A DNA stretch of 64,000 bases from the NCBI GenBank assembly GCA_963703655.1, contig CAVPFA010000004.1, forward strand, positions 496,001-560,000. The letters run 5' to 3'. Shown piece by piece: positions 35,389-47,833 of this stretch. This DNA comes from CAVPFA01 sp963703655. Its GTDB lineage: Bacteria; Actinomycetota; Acidimicrobiia; Acidimicrobiales; Bog-793. The notes under the pieces are model-generated. The model was given only the letters and a program-made list of their open reading frames with translations, was not told the DNA's origin and did not search any database. The translations under genes and the position numbers were made by a program. Position 1 is the stretch's first letter; each line of letters opens with the position of its first letter.

Positions 35389-36132
35389 TCAGTCGAGGTT
35401 GGCGCCGTAGCGACGAACGTGGTCGTTCACGGAGTAGTACGCCTCGATGGACTCGCCGGCGTCTCCCCAGAAACCCTCCGCTACGTCGTAGTCGATCAGC
35501 CCCTCCCGGACGTAGTGGTTGTTGACGTCCGTTATCTCCAGCTCACCGCGCCCTGAGGGTCTCAACGTCGCTATCACGTCGAAGACGCCGGGGTCGTACA
35601 GGTAGACGCCGGTTACGCAGTACGTGCTCGCCGGGTCGTCGGGCTTCTCGACGATCCTCACGATCGTTCCCGACTCGTCGAACTCAGGCACCCCGAGATG
35701 CCGAAGGTGAGCCGGGTCCCTCACTTCGGTGAGCACGAGGCGGGCCCCCTTCCCCTGATCGCCGAACCGAGTCACCGAGTCCACGAAGGACCTGCCGAAG
35801 ATGTTGTCCGCCAGCATGACGACGGCGGCATCGTCGCCCACGAAGTGTGCCGCCAGCCCGAGCGCCTCGGCGATGCCGCCGGCCCTCTCCTGGTAGGCGT
35901 ACTGGAGGCGTTCGACCCCGAACTCGCGACCGTTCGACAGAAGCCGAAGGAACTCGCCGGCGTGGGTGCCTCCTGTCACGACCATGATCTCGGTGACGCC
36001 AGCCTTCACGAGCGCCTCAACGGCGTAGCTGATCATGGGCCGGTCGCCGATCGGCAAGAGGTGCTTGTTGGTGATTCGAGTCAGAGGATAGAGCCGGCTG
36101 CCGGTTCCGCCGGCGAGGATGACGCCCCTCAC
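35389..36132 (-). CDS. Glucose-1-phosphate thymidylyltransferase-like sugar nucleotidyltransferase (short form)
   Basis: 247 residues from a GTG at 36132 that overlaps the S53 peptidase stop (GTGA). GVILAGGTGSRLYPLT is the nucleotide-binding signature, followed by KHLLPIGDRPM with the catalytic Lys, VMLADNIFG with the metal Asp, and VEKPDDP. This makes an NDP-sugar (probably dTDP-glucose) from a sugar 1-phosphate. It is shorter than RmlA (about 290), matching the short class without the C-terminal dimer extension. No other rhamnose genes are nearby. Confidence 0.85.
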   Translation of the reverse strand: MRGVILAGGTGSRLYPLTRITNKHLLPIGDRPMISYAVEALVKAGVTEIMVVTGGTHAGEFLRLLSNGREFGVERLQYAYQERAGGIAEALGLAAHFVGDDAAVVMLADNIFGRSFVDSVTRFGDQGKGARLVLTEVRDPAHLRHLGVPEFDESGTIVRIVEKPDDPASTYCVTGVYLYDPGVFDVIATLRPSGRGELEITDVNNHYVREGLIDYDVAEGFWGDAGESIEAYYSVNDHVRRYGANLD

Positions 36133-38459
36133 CGCTTCAAGTAGCTCACGGTCGCGGACCTCGCGAGCACGATGCCGTCGGTGAGATCCATGGCCCGGTA
36201 GATGACGTGTTGAATCACGGTGTCCCTCACTTCGAAGATGGCCTGTCCTCTTGCATTGGTGATCCGCGACGACGGTGTGATCCTCCATCTCGACCTCGCC
36301 CTCGGGGTCGCAGGGGCTGCCGTCCCGACCAGGATCACCCTCTTGCCGGCGACGGGAGTGCCGAGAGCCGAGCGCAAGGTGACAGTGATCGCAGCATAGG
36401 CCGTGCTGCTCGCTTTGACGAAGCGACGCGGGGGGGTCACCGAGGACCTCGTCGGAGAGCCGTACAAAGCTCCCGGAATCTGGGGCAGCGAGCAAAGCTG
36501 GGCAACGAGGCCGTTCCCGGCCGGATTGGCTGCATCCGGCGTCCCGAGTCCCGACGCGAGGTCATAGCCAACGGTTGCCGGGTAAAGGTTGTTGCCGGTG
36601 AAAAGGTCGTTGTTGCCCTTCGTGATGTCGTTCAAGGCTGCCGCGCCGGCGCTCGATCCCGCGATCGAGTACAGGGACGGGTTGAGGAAGCCCAGTGTGT
36701 GTCCACTACAGGCCGGCCAGGCATCGGCGAGCGCGGCCAGGGCCGCCCAAAGGGGCGCCGCGGCGCTCGTGCCGGCGATGGGAGCCCAGCCGCCGTTGTA
36801 GTACGTCCAATAGCCGTAGCTCGGATCTGCGTCGGCCGAGACGTCGGGGACCTCCCGGCAGTAGCCCGACGGCGCCCCGCAGGGCTTGGGCGAGGAGTAG
36901 GACTTGATCACGTTCAGTTTCGGGGCGGCGTACGTCTGGTAGGCGGGCATAGCCCAATCCGACGAGATCCCGCCGCCGCCGGCGCCGCCGAAATCGCCGT
37001 CCTTCTCGTTCCAGACGGACTCGGTCGGTGGCGGGCCGAGAGCTGTCAACGACGTTCCACCGACGCTGGTCACGTACGGCTGGCTCCCGGGGTCGTCGAC
37101 GGCGAGGATCTGGAGCAGGATCGGCGAGTTGCTCGTCGGGCAGTCTGTCGAGCCGCTGTCGCCGGCGGCGGCCAAGACTGTCTCGCCCTGCGCCGCAGCC
37201 TGCTCGAAGAGGTTCGCCTCGGCGGCTAGGAACGCGCTCCCGCCGACTTGTGCCTCACACGCACCCCACGAGGTCGTGATCACCTGTGCCTTGTCCTGGG
37301 TGACGATGGCGTTGTAGACGTCTAGGGGGCCTGTCGCATTGTCGGGCCCTTGGTACACGTCGATCGTCGCAGCGGGTGCGAGGCCGATCACGTCCTCGAT
37401 GTCGAGCGCGGCCTCGCCGCTCCCCGGGCCCGGGCCAGAGCCGGAATCGACCTGGACGTAGTTCACGGACGCCGCAGTGCCGTAGCAGGCCTGGTACGCG
37501 GCGATGTCGGTCGGGAGGTCCGGTTCGAGCTCGAAGATGGCGACGGTCGCGCCTGCCCCTAGGTCACCGGCGGTGTAGAGGCCCGAGAAACCGTACGCCG
37601 ATGCCAGCTCGTCCGCGGTATAAGCCCCGTGATCTGATGCGTCCAGAGACAAGGCCGAACACGGCATCGGACCGCCGGTCGCTAGGGCCCGCGACGGGCG
37701 CGACCTCGGTGCCGCACCGGCTGAGGCGAGACCGATAGGACGTGCGAGACCGACCGGACGCAAGCGCGCCAGGTCGCTCAGACCGATGATCGCCTGGATC
37801 CCCTTCGCAATGACCGCGGGGACCAGCGGTGCCGACCGGTTCGCGTAGACGACTGGTCCTGAGCGAAGGCGGTAACGGACAAGCGTCGTGGAGAAGGCTC
37901 GGTCGATGGTGGCGGCCGTCGACGACACCCTGATGACAAGGCGGTTGCCGCTCACAGAGTCGACGTGCAGCCCGAGCCGCCTCAGCACCTCGGTCGTCGC
38001 ACGCACCGTGGCGAAGCTCGGCCCGAAGGCCGCACCGAACGCCCCGGGGTGAAGGTATTGGTGGAAGAGCCGAGAGCCTGGAGTCGACACCGCGGTGGCG
38101 AACCTCGCCAGCTGCGCGGGATCGCGGGGACGTAGGGCGACGTCGAACTCGATTCCGAACGGCCCAGGAACACGGCCGAGCGCAATCGCTCCGGGCAAGA
38201 GCTTAGGCGCCGACCCGATGCGCACGAGCAGTTCATGTCCGGGGCCCCGCCCCGTCGGCGGGCTCCGTCCGGTGATGGGACTGGGCCCGGTCGTCGCGGC
38301 CGACGCTGCCTCTGCGCCGGCCAATGCCGCAGGTCCGGCCAGGCCAAGGATTGCCAGGGCGCTCACGGCCGCGCGCCGACCTCGTCTTGGTGGCGGACCA
38401 GGCCGGGAAGGCGCCGTTCCGATCGCTGCCCGTCCCATCGACTTGTCCGTTGCGTGCAT
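36129..38459 (-). CDS. Secreted S53 (sedolisin/kumamolisin) peptidase with extra C-terminal domain
   Basis: 776 residues from the ATG at 38459. A signal peptide (basic start, then AAVSALAILGLAGPAALAGAEA) is followed by an activation prodomain (about 60-230, with FHQYLHPGAFGAAFGPS) and the catalytic domain. The Glu and Asp of the Ser-Glu-Asp triad are in GEAALDIEDVIG, the oxyanion Asp is in AAAGDSGSTD, and the Ser is in GTSAAAPLWAAL. The calcium site is in the NDITKGNND to YDLASGLGTPDA region. About 100 further residues after the catalytic domain look like an Ig/invasin-like fold (TPVAGKRVILVG, TNARGQAIFEV). Acts outside the cell, usually at acidic pH in this family. Confidence 0.9.
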   Translation of the reverse strand: MHATDKSMGRAAIGTAPSRPGPPPRRGRRAAVSALAILGLAGPAALAGAEAASAATTGPSPITGRSPPTGRGPGHELLVRIGSAPKLLPGAIALGRVPGPFGIEFDVALRPRDPAQLARFATAVSTPGSRLFHQYLHPGAFGAAFGPSFATVRATTEVLRRLGLHVDSVSGNRLVIRVSSTAATIDRAFSTTLVRYRLRSGPVVYANRSAPLVPAVIAKGIQAIIGLSDLARLRPVGLARPIGLASAGAAPRSRPSRALATGGPMPCSALSLDASDHGAYTADELASAYGFSGLYTAGDLGAGATVAIFELEPDLPTDIAAYQACYGTAASVNYVQVDSGSGPGPGSGEAALDIEDVIGLAPAATIDVYQGPDNATGPLDVYNAIVTQDKAQVITTSWGACEAQVGGSAFLAAEANLFEQAAAQGETVLAAAGDSGSTDCPTSNSPILLQILAVDDPGSQPYVTSVGGTSLTALGPPPTESVWNEKDGDFGGAGGGGISSDWAMPAYQTYAAPKLNVIKSYSSPKPCGAPSGYCREVPDVSADADPSYGYWTYYNGGWAPIAGTSAAAPLWAALAALADAWPACSGHTLGFLNPSLYSIAGSSAGAAALNDITKGNNDLFTGNNLYPATVGYDLASGLGTPDAANPAGNGLVAQLCSLPQIPGALYGSPTRSSVTPPRRFVKASSTAYAAITVTLRSALGTPVAGKRVILVGTAAPATPRARSRWRITPSSRITNARGQAIFEVRDTVIQHVIYRAMDLTDGIVLARSATVSYLKR

Positions 38460-38628
38460 CGACAGCTCTCTTCGTGCCAGCCCGCTCCTCCCGAGCGTAG
38501 CTGGCGGCGCCCGTGGGGCGCAGCGGAGCGAGGTCGAGCACACCTGCAGCCACGTCGTCGTCGTGCACCGTGGCAAGCTGGTGCTCCGTCGCGACCGGAC
38601 AGCGGCCAGGCTCAGACGGCGCCCAGCC

Positions 38629-38681
38629 TCAGACGTCGAGGAAGCGCTTCACCGCCACCGCCGAGCCGACGGCGCCGAGGC
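38629..38681 (-). repeat. Tandem duplicate of the ftsX 3' end
   Basis: These 53 bases repeat the first 53 bases of the next segment (38682-38734), which encode the last 17 codons of the fused ftsEX gene (GSAVAVRRFLDV and stop), with a few substitutions. The copy lies just after the true stop and is not translated. The period is not a multiple of three. Confidence 0.85.
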
Positions 38682-40382
38682 TCAGACGTCGAGGAAGCGC
38701 CTCACCGCCACCGCCGAGCCGGCGGCGCCGATGATGGCGCCCATGATGACCACGACGATCTCGGTGATGATCACGTCGTGGCCGGGCACAACCGCCGAGG
38801 AGAACTCTCGGAAGTGCCGGATGAGCGCCCGGATCCCGATGTCGCCGAGCAGCACGATCCCGGCAGCCACGACCGCTCCTATCAGCCCCTGCACAAGGCC
38901 TTCCACCATGAACGGCAGGCGGATGAACCAGCTCGTCGCGCCGACGAGGCGCATGACGCCGACCTCTCGCCGGCGAGAGAAGATCGCCATTCGTATCGCG
39001 TTCAAGATCAGCACCAGCGCCGAGACGAGCAGCACGACGGCGATCACGAGCAGCACCACCTGCAGCACGTTGCTCACCGAGGTCAGCGTGTGCGCCGCCT
39101 GGGAGGGATAGGTGATCTGGAAGACGCCGGCCAGGTGCTGGAAGACGCTTGCGACTGTCGCCGCCCCGCCGGGATCGGTCAGCGTGCACTGGAAAACCGG
39201 CGGAGTCGTCTTCGGGGTCAGAACGTTGCAGACCGTCGGGCCGCTGATCTTGCACGCCAGCTCGTAGGAAGCCTTGTGGTCGAGATAGACGACCTTGCGG
39301 ATCTGTGGGGTCTGGCTGATCGTATTGCGCAGCGTCGCGACCTCGCCGACGGTCACCTTCGGCTGCAGGAAGATCTGCAGGTCGACGTTCTGGTTCAGCT
39401 GCACGAGCTCGTTGTTCACCGCTTGGCGCAGCAACAAGGCCGTACCGACGAGAGAAAGTGACACCGCGACCGTCAGGATCGCCGCGATTGCCATCATCCG
39501 GTTGCGCCAGAGGTTCGTCACCGTCTCGCGTGCGACGTAACCCGCCGAGATGGGCATCGAGCGCGTCCCTCGCCGCGCCCGAACGGCCTCCTGACGGCTG
39601 GTGATCGGTTCGTCCGCACCTTCGAATTGCGGCTCCGAGCTGCCCGCGTGGGCCGCCGACACGGACACGGCCGGGACTCCCCGCGAGCTCGAGGGCGTCG
39701 GGTCGAGACCGTAGATGCCGCGCGCCTGGTCGCGGATCACCGCGCCGTGGTCGATCTCGATCACACGACGTCGCATGTTGTCGACGATCCCGGCGTCGTG
39801 GGTCGCCATGACGACGGTGGTCCCGGTTCGATTGATCCGGTCGAGCAACGACATGATGCCCTGGCTCGTCGTCGGGTCGAGATTGCCCGTTGGCTCGTCG
39901 GCGAGGATGATGAGCGGGCGGTTCACGAAGGCGCGCGCGATCGCGACCCGTTGCTGCTCGCCGCCCGAGAGCTGATCGGGCAGCCTGTCGCCCTTCTGGC
40001 CGAGGCCGACCAGGTCCAGTACCTGGGGAACCTGGGTGCCGATCACGTGCCGTGGACGCCCGATCACTTCGAGAGCAAACGCGACGTTCTCGAACACGGT
40101 CTTGTTCGGCAGCAGGCGGAAATCCTGGAAAACGCAGCCGAGATTGCGGCGCAGGTACGGCACTCTCCAGTTCGAGAGATGACCGATCTCCTTGCCCGCC
40201 ACCCAGATCTGACCGCGGTCGGCAACGTCCTCGCGCAGCAAGAGCTTGAGCATCGTGGTCTTTCCCGATCCCGACGCCCCGACGAGGAAGACGAATTCCC
40301 CCTTCAAGATCTCGAGCGATACATCCCGAAGTGCGATAACGGAGCCCTTGTAGGACTTCGTGACGTTCTCGAAGCGGATCAT
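38682..40382 (-). CDS. ftsE-ftsX: Fused FtsE-FtsX cell-division ABC transporter
   Basis: One uninterrupted 566-residue frame holds both subunits. Residues 1-218 are FtsE: Walker A GASGSGKTT, signature LSGGEQQR, Walker B IILADEP. Residues 219-275 form a linker (starting RDQARGIYGLDP). Residues 276-566 are FtsX: NLWRNRMMAIAAI with the first membrane helix, an extracytoplasmic loop with Cys residues, and three C-terminal helices. FtsEX links division to peptidoglycan hydrolase activation. FtsX could also be started alone at the ATG at 39557, since GAGGGA lies upstream. In most bacteria these are two genes. Confidence 0.88.
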   Translation of the reverse strand: MIRFENVTKSYKGSVIALRDVSLEILKGEFVFLVGASGSGKTTMLKLLLREDVADRGQIWVAGKEIGHLSNWRVPYLRRNLGCVFQDFRLLPNKTVFENVAFALEVIGRPRHVIGTQVPQVLDLVGLGQKGDRLPDQLSGGEQQRVAIARAFVNRPLIILADEPTGNLDPTTSQGIMSLLDRINRTGTTVVMATHDAGIVDNMRRRVIEIDHGAVIRDQARGIYGLDPTPSSSRGVPAVSVSAAHAGSSEPQFEGADEPITSRQEAVRARRGTRSMPISAGYVARETVTNLWRNRMMAIAAILTVAVSLSLVGTALLLRQAVNNELVQLNQNVDLQIFLQPKVTVGEVATLRNTISQTPQIRKVVYLDHKASYELACKISGPTVCNVLTPKTTPPVFQCTLTDPGGAATVASVFQHLAGVFQITYPSQAAHTLTSVSNVLQVVLLVIAVVLLVSALVLILNAIRMAIFSRRREVGVMRLVGATSWFIRLPFMVEGLVQGLIGAVVAAGIVLLGDIGIRALIRHFREFSSAVVPGHDVIITEIVVVIMGAIIGAAGSAVAVRRFLDV

Positions 40383-40475
40383 CGGTCCCCTTCTCTTCTG
40401 GTACCCGGCACGAATTTCCTGGACGGGAGGCTACCAGTCACGCCTGTGACAGGGGTGTGACACCGCCTGCGGCCC

Positions 40476-41630
40476 TCAGGAACCCTCATGTTCCCTACGG
40501 AATCTGAGGTACGCGATCATCGCGTCGTCCAGGTCGCCGTCGAGCACGGCCTCGACATTTCCAGTCTCGTAGCCGCTGCGCAAATCCTTCACGAGCTGAT
40601 ACGGGGCAAGGACATAGGACCGGATCTGGCTCCCCCACGCGACGTCGCTCAACGGTCCCGACAGCGTTGCCAGCTCCTTGCGGCGGTCTTCGCGCTGGCG
40701 CTCTGCGAGCTTGGCGGCAAGGATCTGCAAGGCTTTTGCCTTGTTCTGGTGCTGGCTGCGCTCGTTCTGAACAGAGGTGACGATCCCGGTCGGCAGGTGC
40801 GTTATCCGCACCGCCGAGTCCGTCACGTTCACGTGCTGGCCGCCGGCGCCCGACGAGCGGTACGTGTCGATGCGAAGGTCCTTCTCGTCTATGTCGACCT
40901 CGTCGGAAAGGTCCTCGAGAAACGGCGCCACGTCCAGTGACGCAAAGCTCGTCTGGCGGCGGTGCTGGGAGTCGAACGGCGACATCCGGACGAGACGGTG
41001 GACTCCCCGCTCGGCGGCCAGCAACCCGTACGCGTAGCGCCCGCGCACGATGAATGTCGCCGACAAGATGCCGGCTTCTCCGCCTTCGGAGACCTCGTCG
41101 ACCTCCACGTCGAATCCCCTGCGCTCGGCCCAGCGCAGGTACATGCGAAGCATCATCTCGGCCCAGTCCTGGGCGTCGGTCCCGCCGGCGCCGGCGTGGA
41201 TCTCCGCGACGGCGTCGCGCTCGTCGTGCTCGCCGGAGAACAAGGTGCGCAGCTCGAGCTCGTCGAGGGCTCTGGCGACCGTCGCTGCGATGTCGGTGAG
41301 CTCGCCCTCGAGCCCGGCGAGCTCACCGCCGCCTTCCTCGAGCGCCATGACGTGCAGCGCCTCGGCGTCTGCGAGCTGGGTATCGAGGGCTCGCAGGCGC
41401 TCGACGTCGTCGCGGACACGGCCGTACTCGGAGGTCACCTTCCGCGCCTGGTCGGGGTCTGACCACAGGTCCGGCTCGCCTACCTCGGTTTCGAGCTGTC
41501 CGAGGCGCTCGATCAGGTCGTCGAGGCGCAGGTAGCCCTTTGCCGCGTCGAGGCGCGCCCGCAGTGACGCCAGCACATCGCCGAGGTCAGGGCGCGCGCC
41601 GTCGGAGGTGTCGTCGGATGCTCGAGCCAC
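40476..41630 (-). CDS. prfB: Peptide chain release factor 2
   Basis: 384 residues. The stop-codon recognition motif is SPF (VRMSPFDSQHRRQTSF) and the peptidyl-hydrolysis motif is GGQ (SSGAGGQHVNVTDSAVRI). It recognises UAA and UGA. The frame is continuous from the start, so the programmed +1 frameshift known from many bacterial prfB genes is absent, as in other Actinobacteria. The start lies six bases beyond the secA stop, so the two are probably one operon. Confidence 0.97.
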   Translation of the reverse strand: MARASDDTSDGARPDLGDVLASLRARLDAAKGYLRLDDLIERLGQLETEVGEPDLWSDPDQARKVTSEYGRVRDDVERLRALDTQLADAEALHVMALEEGGGELAGLEGELTDIAATVARALDELELRTLFSGEHDERDAVAEIHAGAGGTDAQDWAEMMLRMYLRWAERRGFDVEVDEVSEGGEAGILSATFIVRGRYAYGLLAAERGVHRLVRMSPFDSQHRRQTSFASLDVAPFLEDLSDEVDIDEKDLRIDTYRSSGAGGQHVNVTDSAVRITHLPTGIVTSVQNERSQHQNKAKALQILAAKLAERQREDRRKELATLSGPLSDVAWGSQIRSYVLAPYQLVKDLRSGYETGNVEAVLDGDLDDAMIAYLRFRREHEGS

Positions 41631-41636
41631 GATCGT

Positions 41637-44579
<2,943 letters not shown>

Positions 44580-44653
44580 GACCGGCCATTGTACGCCGGC
44601 AGCCTTCCGACACCCGCTCAGCGGGCGGCCGGGTCAGCCCGGGGGCTCCTTAC

Positions 44654-46226
44654 TCAGCCGGCGAGCAGGGGGATCCGTTGTGCGACCCGGGGTCTCGAGC
44701 CGTGCTCGGCCGACGCGAGCACGCCGGCGAGGTGGTGGGGGGCCCCGTGGTCGATGCGCACGCTCACGAAGGTCCCCGCCTCGAGGATGACGCCGTCGGG
44801 AGGGACGAAGTGCACGAGCTTGCCCTGGCGGGTCCGGCCCGCGAGGACCGACGGGTTCTTCTTGGACGGACCCTCAACGATCGCCTCCTCGACCCGGCCG
44901 GTGCGGGCCAGGTTGCGCGCCAGCGCCGACCGCTCGATCACGACCTTCAACCGCTCGAAACGATCCGCTACCTCCTCGGGCGCCACGAACACTTCCGTCA
45001 TCTGCGCCGCGCGGGTACCCGGCCTAGGCGAGAAGATGAAGGTATAAGCGCTGTCGTACTCGGCTTGTGACGCGACTTCGAGCGTGCGTTCGAAGTCCTC
45101 CTCGGTCTCGCCCGGGAACCCGACGATGATGTCGGTGGTCACCGCGAGGTCCTCAATTGCGGCCCGGGCGTCGCCGAGAATGCGGAGGTAGCGCTCCGCC
45201 GTGTAGCCGCGGCGCATCGCCGCGAGAACTCGGTCACTGCCCGACTGCAAGGGCAGGTGGAGCTGCTCGCAGACAGCCGGCGTCTCGGCCATCGCAGCGA
45301 TCGTCTCGGATCGGAGGTCCTTCGGATGCGGGCTCGTGAAACGGACGCGGCGGATGCCGGGCACCGCCCCCACCGCCCGGAGCAGGTCGGCGAACAGCGG
45401 CCGCGCCCTCGATGCGCCCTCGCCCACCCAGCGCTCGCCGGCGAGCCAGGCCAGGTCCGCGTCTCCGGCTCGAGCGCCGGCTGCGGCTCCCCGCGCGCCG
45501 GCTCGAGGACCGGCCGCGGCACCGTCCGCGTTGGCCGAGGCACCCCGCGAGGCGGCCGCGCCACCGCGCCACTTCGTGGTCAGGTCCCGGCCGTAGGAGT
45601 TCACGTTCTGGCCCAGCAAGGTGACCTCGACGGTGCCGCGGGCGGCCAATACCTCGAGCTCGGCGACCAGCTCGCCGAAGGGCCGGCTGGCCTCGGGGCC
45701 CCGCACAGCCGGCACGATGCAAAAGGCGCACGAGTTGTTGCAGCCGACCTGGATCGTGACCCAGGCCGCGTAGGGCTGGTCGTGGCGGACGGCCATGGCT
45801 GTCGCGAAGTCGGTTTCCTCGTCACGACGAGGAGCGTCGGGCACTTCGAGCACCGATTCGCCACTCGCGGGCGAGCTCGAGGAGAGCTGCGACCCTGCCG
45901 AGGTTGTGGGTCCCGAAGACCGCGTCGACGTGTGGCGCCCGTTCGAGCAGCAGCTCTCGGTCCTTTTGCGCAAGGCAGCCTCCGACGGCGATCTGGAGGC
46001 CGGGACGCCGCTGCTGGACCGACTTCAGGTGCCCGAGGTGCCCGTAGAGCTTGTCGTCGGCGTTCTGACGGATGCAGCAGGTGTTGAGAACGACGACGTC
46101 GGCCTCTTCCAGATCCTCGGTGCGCGCCATGCCGTCAGCCGCCAGAACCGAGGCGATGCGCTCAGAGTCGTGCTCGTTCATCTGGCACCCGAACGTGCGA
46201 ACCAGGAACTTACGAGCCTCGGCCAT
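44654..46226 (-). CDS. miaB: tRNA-2-methylthio-N6-isopentenyladenosine synthase MiaB, interrupted by a frameshift
   Basis: The first part (46226 to about 45860) is the MTTase domain with its three iron-sulfur Cys (TFGCQMNEHDSERI, NTCCIRQNAD, GGCLAQKD). The rest, in another frame, is the radical SAM domain (CNNSCAFCIVPAVRG, LLGQNVNSYGRD) and the TRAM domain. The frames meet near GAGTGGCGAATC (45858-45868). Inserting one G would give LLELAREWGESVLEVPDAP, a smooth family-like join, so a one-base deletion is likely. Between LTTKWRGG and LFADLLRAVG is an Ala/Gly/Arg-rich insertion of about 55 residues, unusual for the family. It would thiolate and methylate A37 of tRNAs. Confidence 0.88.
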
Positions 46227-46335
46227 CACGCGAGGTTAGGCCCGCCTGCCGGCGACTTGCGCCCAGTCCGCCGGCGATCGACTTGCGCACACCGGGGCGG
46301 CGAGCCGGCCAGGGGCCGCGCCCAGCTCCGCCGCG

Positions 46336-47704
46336 TTACTCGGCCGCCTCGGCGAGCGCCTCCGAGAGCGCCGGGTGCACGAAGAGGCTCTCGGCGAGAT
46401 CGAGCACCCGCAGGTTGGCGGTGACTGCGAGGGCGATCACGCTCACGAGCTCCGCGGCACGGTCGCCCACCACCGAACCCCCAAGGACGATCCCGGTGGC
46501 AGGGTCGGAGACGATCTTCACGAACCCTCTCGCGTCGCCGTCGATCAGGGCGCGGGCGTTCGTCGCAAGGGGCACCTTCGTGACCCGTATCTTGCGACCG
46601 AGCGCGAGGGCCTCGGCCTCCGCGAGGCCGACATCTGCGATCTCGGGCTCGGTGAAGATCGCCGAGGCCGCCTTGTCGTAGTTGAGGTGGCGGTGCTCGC
46701 GGGTGTGGAGACCCATGACGTGCTCGGCCACCTTGCGGCCCTGGACAGCCGCCACCGACGCAAGCGGCAGTCGTCCCGACAGGTCGCCGGCCGCGTAGAT
46801 GTGCGCGACGTTCGACTGGCAGTGCTGGTTGACCGGCACGTAGCCGGCGTCGTTCACGACCACGCCGGCGTTTTCCAATCCGAGCGCAGCCGAGGCCGGG
46901 ACGGATCCCACGGCCAGCAGCATGTGCGTCCCTTCCACGGCTCGCCCGTCCTCGCAGCCCACGACGACGCCGTCCGAGCCCAGAAGCTCCACCGAGGCCG
47001 CACGAGCTCCCTTGCGCAAGATGACGCCGCTCTCGAGGAAGTCGGTCTCGAGGGCCGCGGCGACCTCGGGGTCCTTCAGGGGAAGCACTTGCTGGCGAGA
47101 AACCAGCAGCGTGACCCTCGAGCCGAGCGAACGGAACATGTGCACGAATTCGACGCCGGTCACACCCGAGCCGACGACGACGAGATGACGCGGATATCTC
47201 CGGCGGCGGGTAGGCCTGGCGGGTCGTCAGCACTCTCTTGCCGTCTACCGGCGCCCACTCCGGCACGCGTGGTGACGACCCGGTCGCCACGAGGACCGCG
47301 TCCGCGTCGAGGCCGTGCAGGTCGCCGGCGTCTGTCGAGACCTCGACGTGGTGCGGACCGACGAGACGGCCGGTCCCGCGCAGGATCTCGACGCCTTGGC
47401 TGAGCAGTTGACCTGTCATCGAGGCGGCCAGTTTCTCCTCGATCTGGCGAACGCGAGCGCTGAGCAGGTCGAGATCCACCTCGGGCGACAGCGGCTCCAG
47501 GCCGCGGACGTTGGCCCGTTTGGCGAGGGCGACGAGACTCCCGGTGGCGATCATCGCCTTGGAGGGCACGCAGTCCCAGAGATTGGCGGCGCCACCTACC
47601 ACGTCCCGCTCGACGAGGGTCACCTGCGCGCCGAGCCTGGCGGCGGTCGACGCGGCCTGTACACCGGCCGGCCCGCCGCCGATCACGACAAAACGCACGG
47701 TCAT
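46336..47704 (-). CDS. lpdA: LpdA-type NAD(P)H-quinone oxidoreductase flavoprotein, interrupted by a frameshift
   Basis: The N-terminal FAD domain (VVIGGGPAGVQAASTAARLG) and the segment VGGAANLWDCVPSKAM, which has one Cys where true disulfide reductases have two, match mycobacterial LpdA rather than lipoamide dehydrogenase. VLVATGSSPRVPE follows. The frame is lost near 47191-47200, after RQAYPPPE. Family sequence resumes in another frame as HLVVVGSGVTGVEF (NAD domain) and continues through IYAAGDLSGRLPLASVAA to the dimerisation domain and a TAA at 46336. One extra base (or two missing) explains it. It probably acts in quinone or redox-cycler reduction at the cytoplasm. Confidence 0.85.
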
Positions 47705-47833
47705 CGGCCTCGAACGCTACCGGCCCGCCCGGCCGGCCTCGCCAACCGGTAACGCCGACCGGCTCTTGCGCCGGGCCGCCGCCGTAGCGTTCTCGTAACG
47801 CAGCTGAGCCAGAATGCCGCTGAGGGAGGCCCA

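Noticed and set aside
41500..41630. Programmed +1 frameshift at the start of prfB
   Set aside because: The reading frame is continuous through the N-terminal region; no in-frame UGA or slippery CUUUGA site is seen.
46226..47704. 492-codon frame taken as the full lpdA gene
   Set aside because: After about residue 170 it becomes Arg-rich nonsense while conserved NAD-domain sequence continues in another frame ending at 46336.
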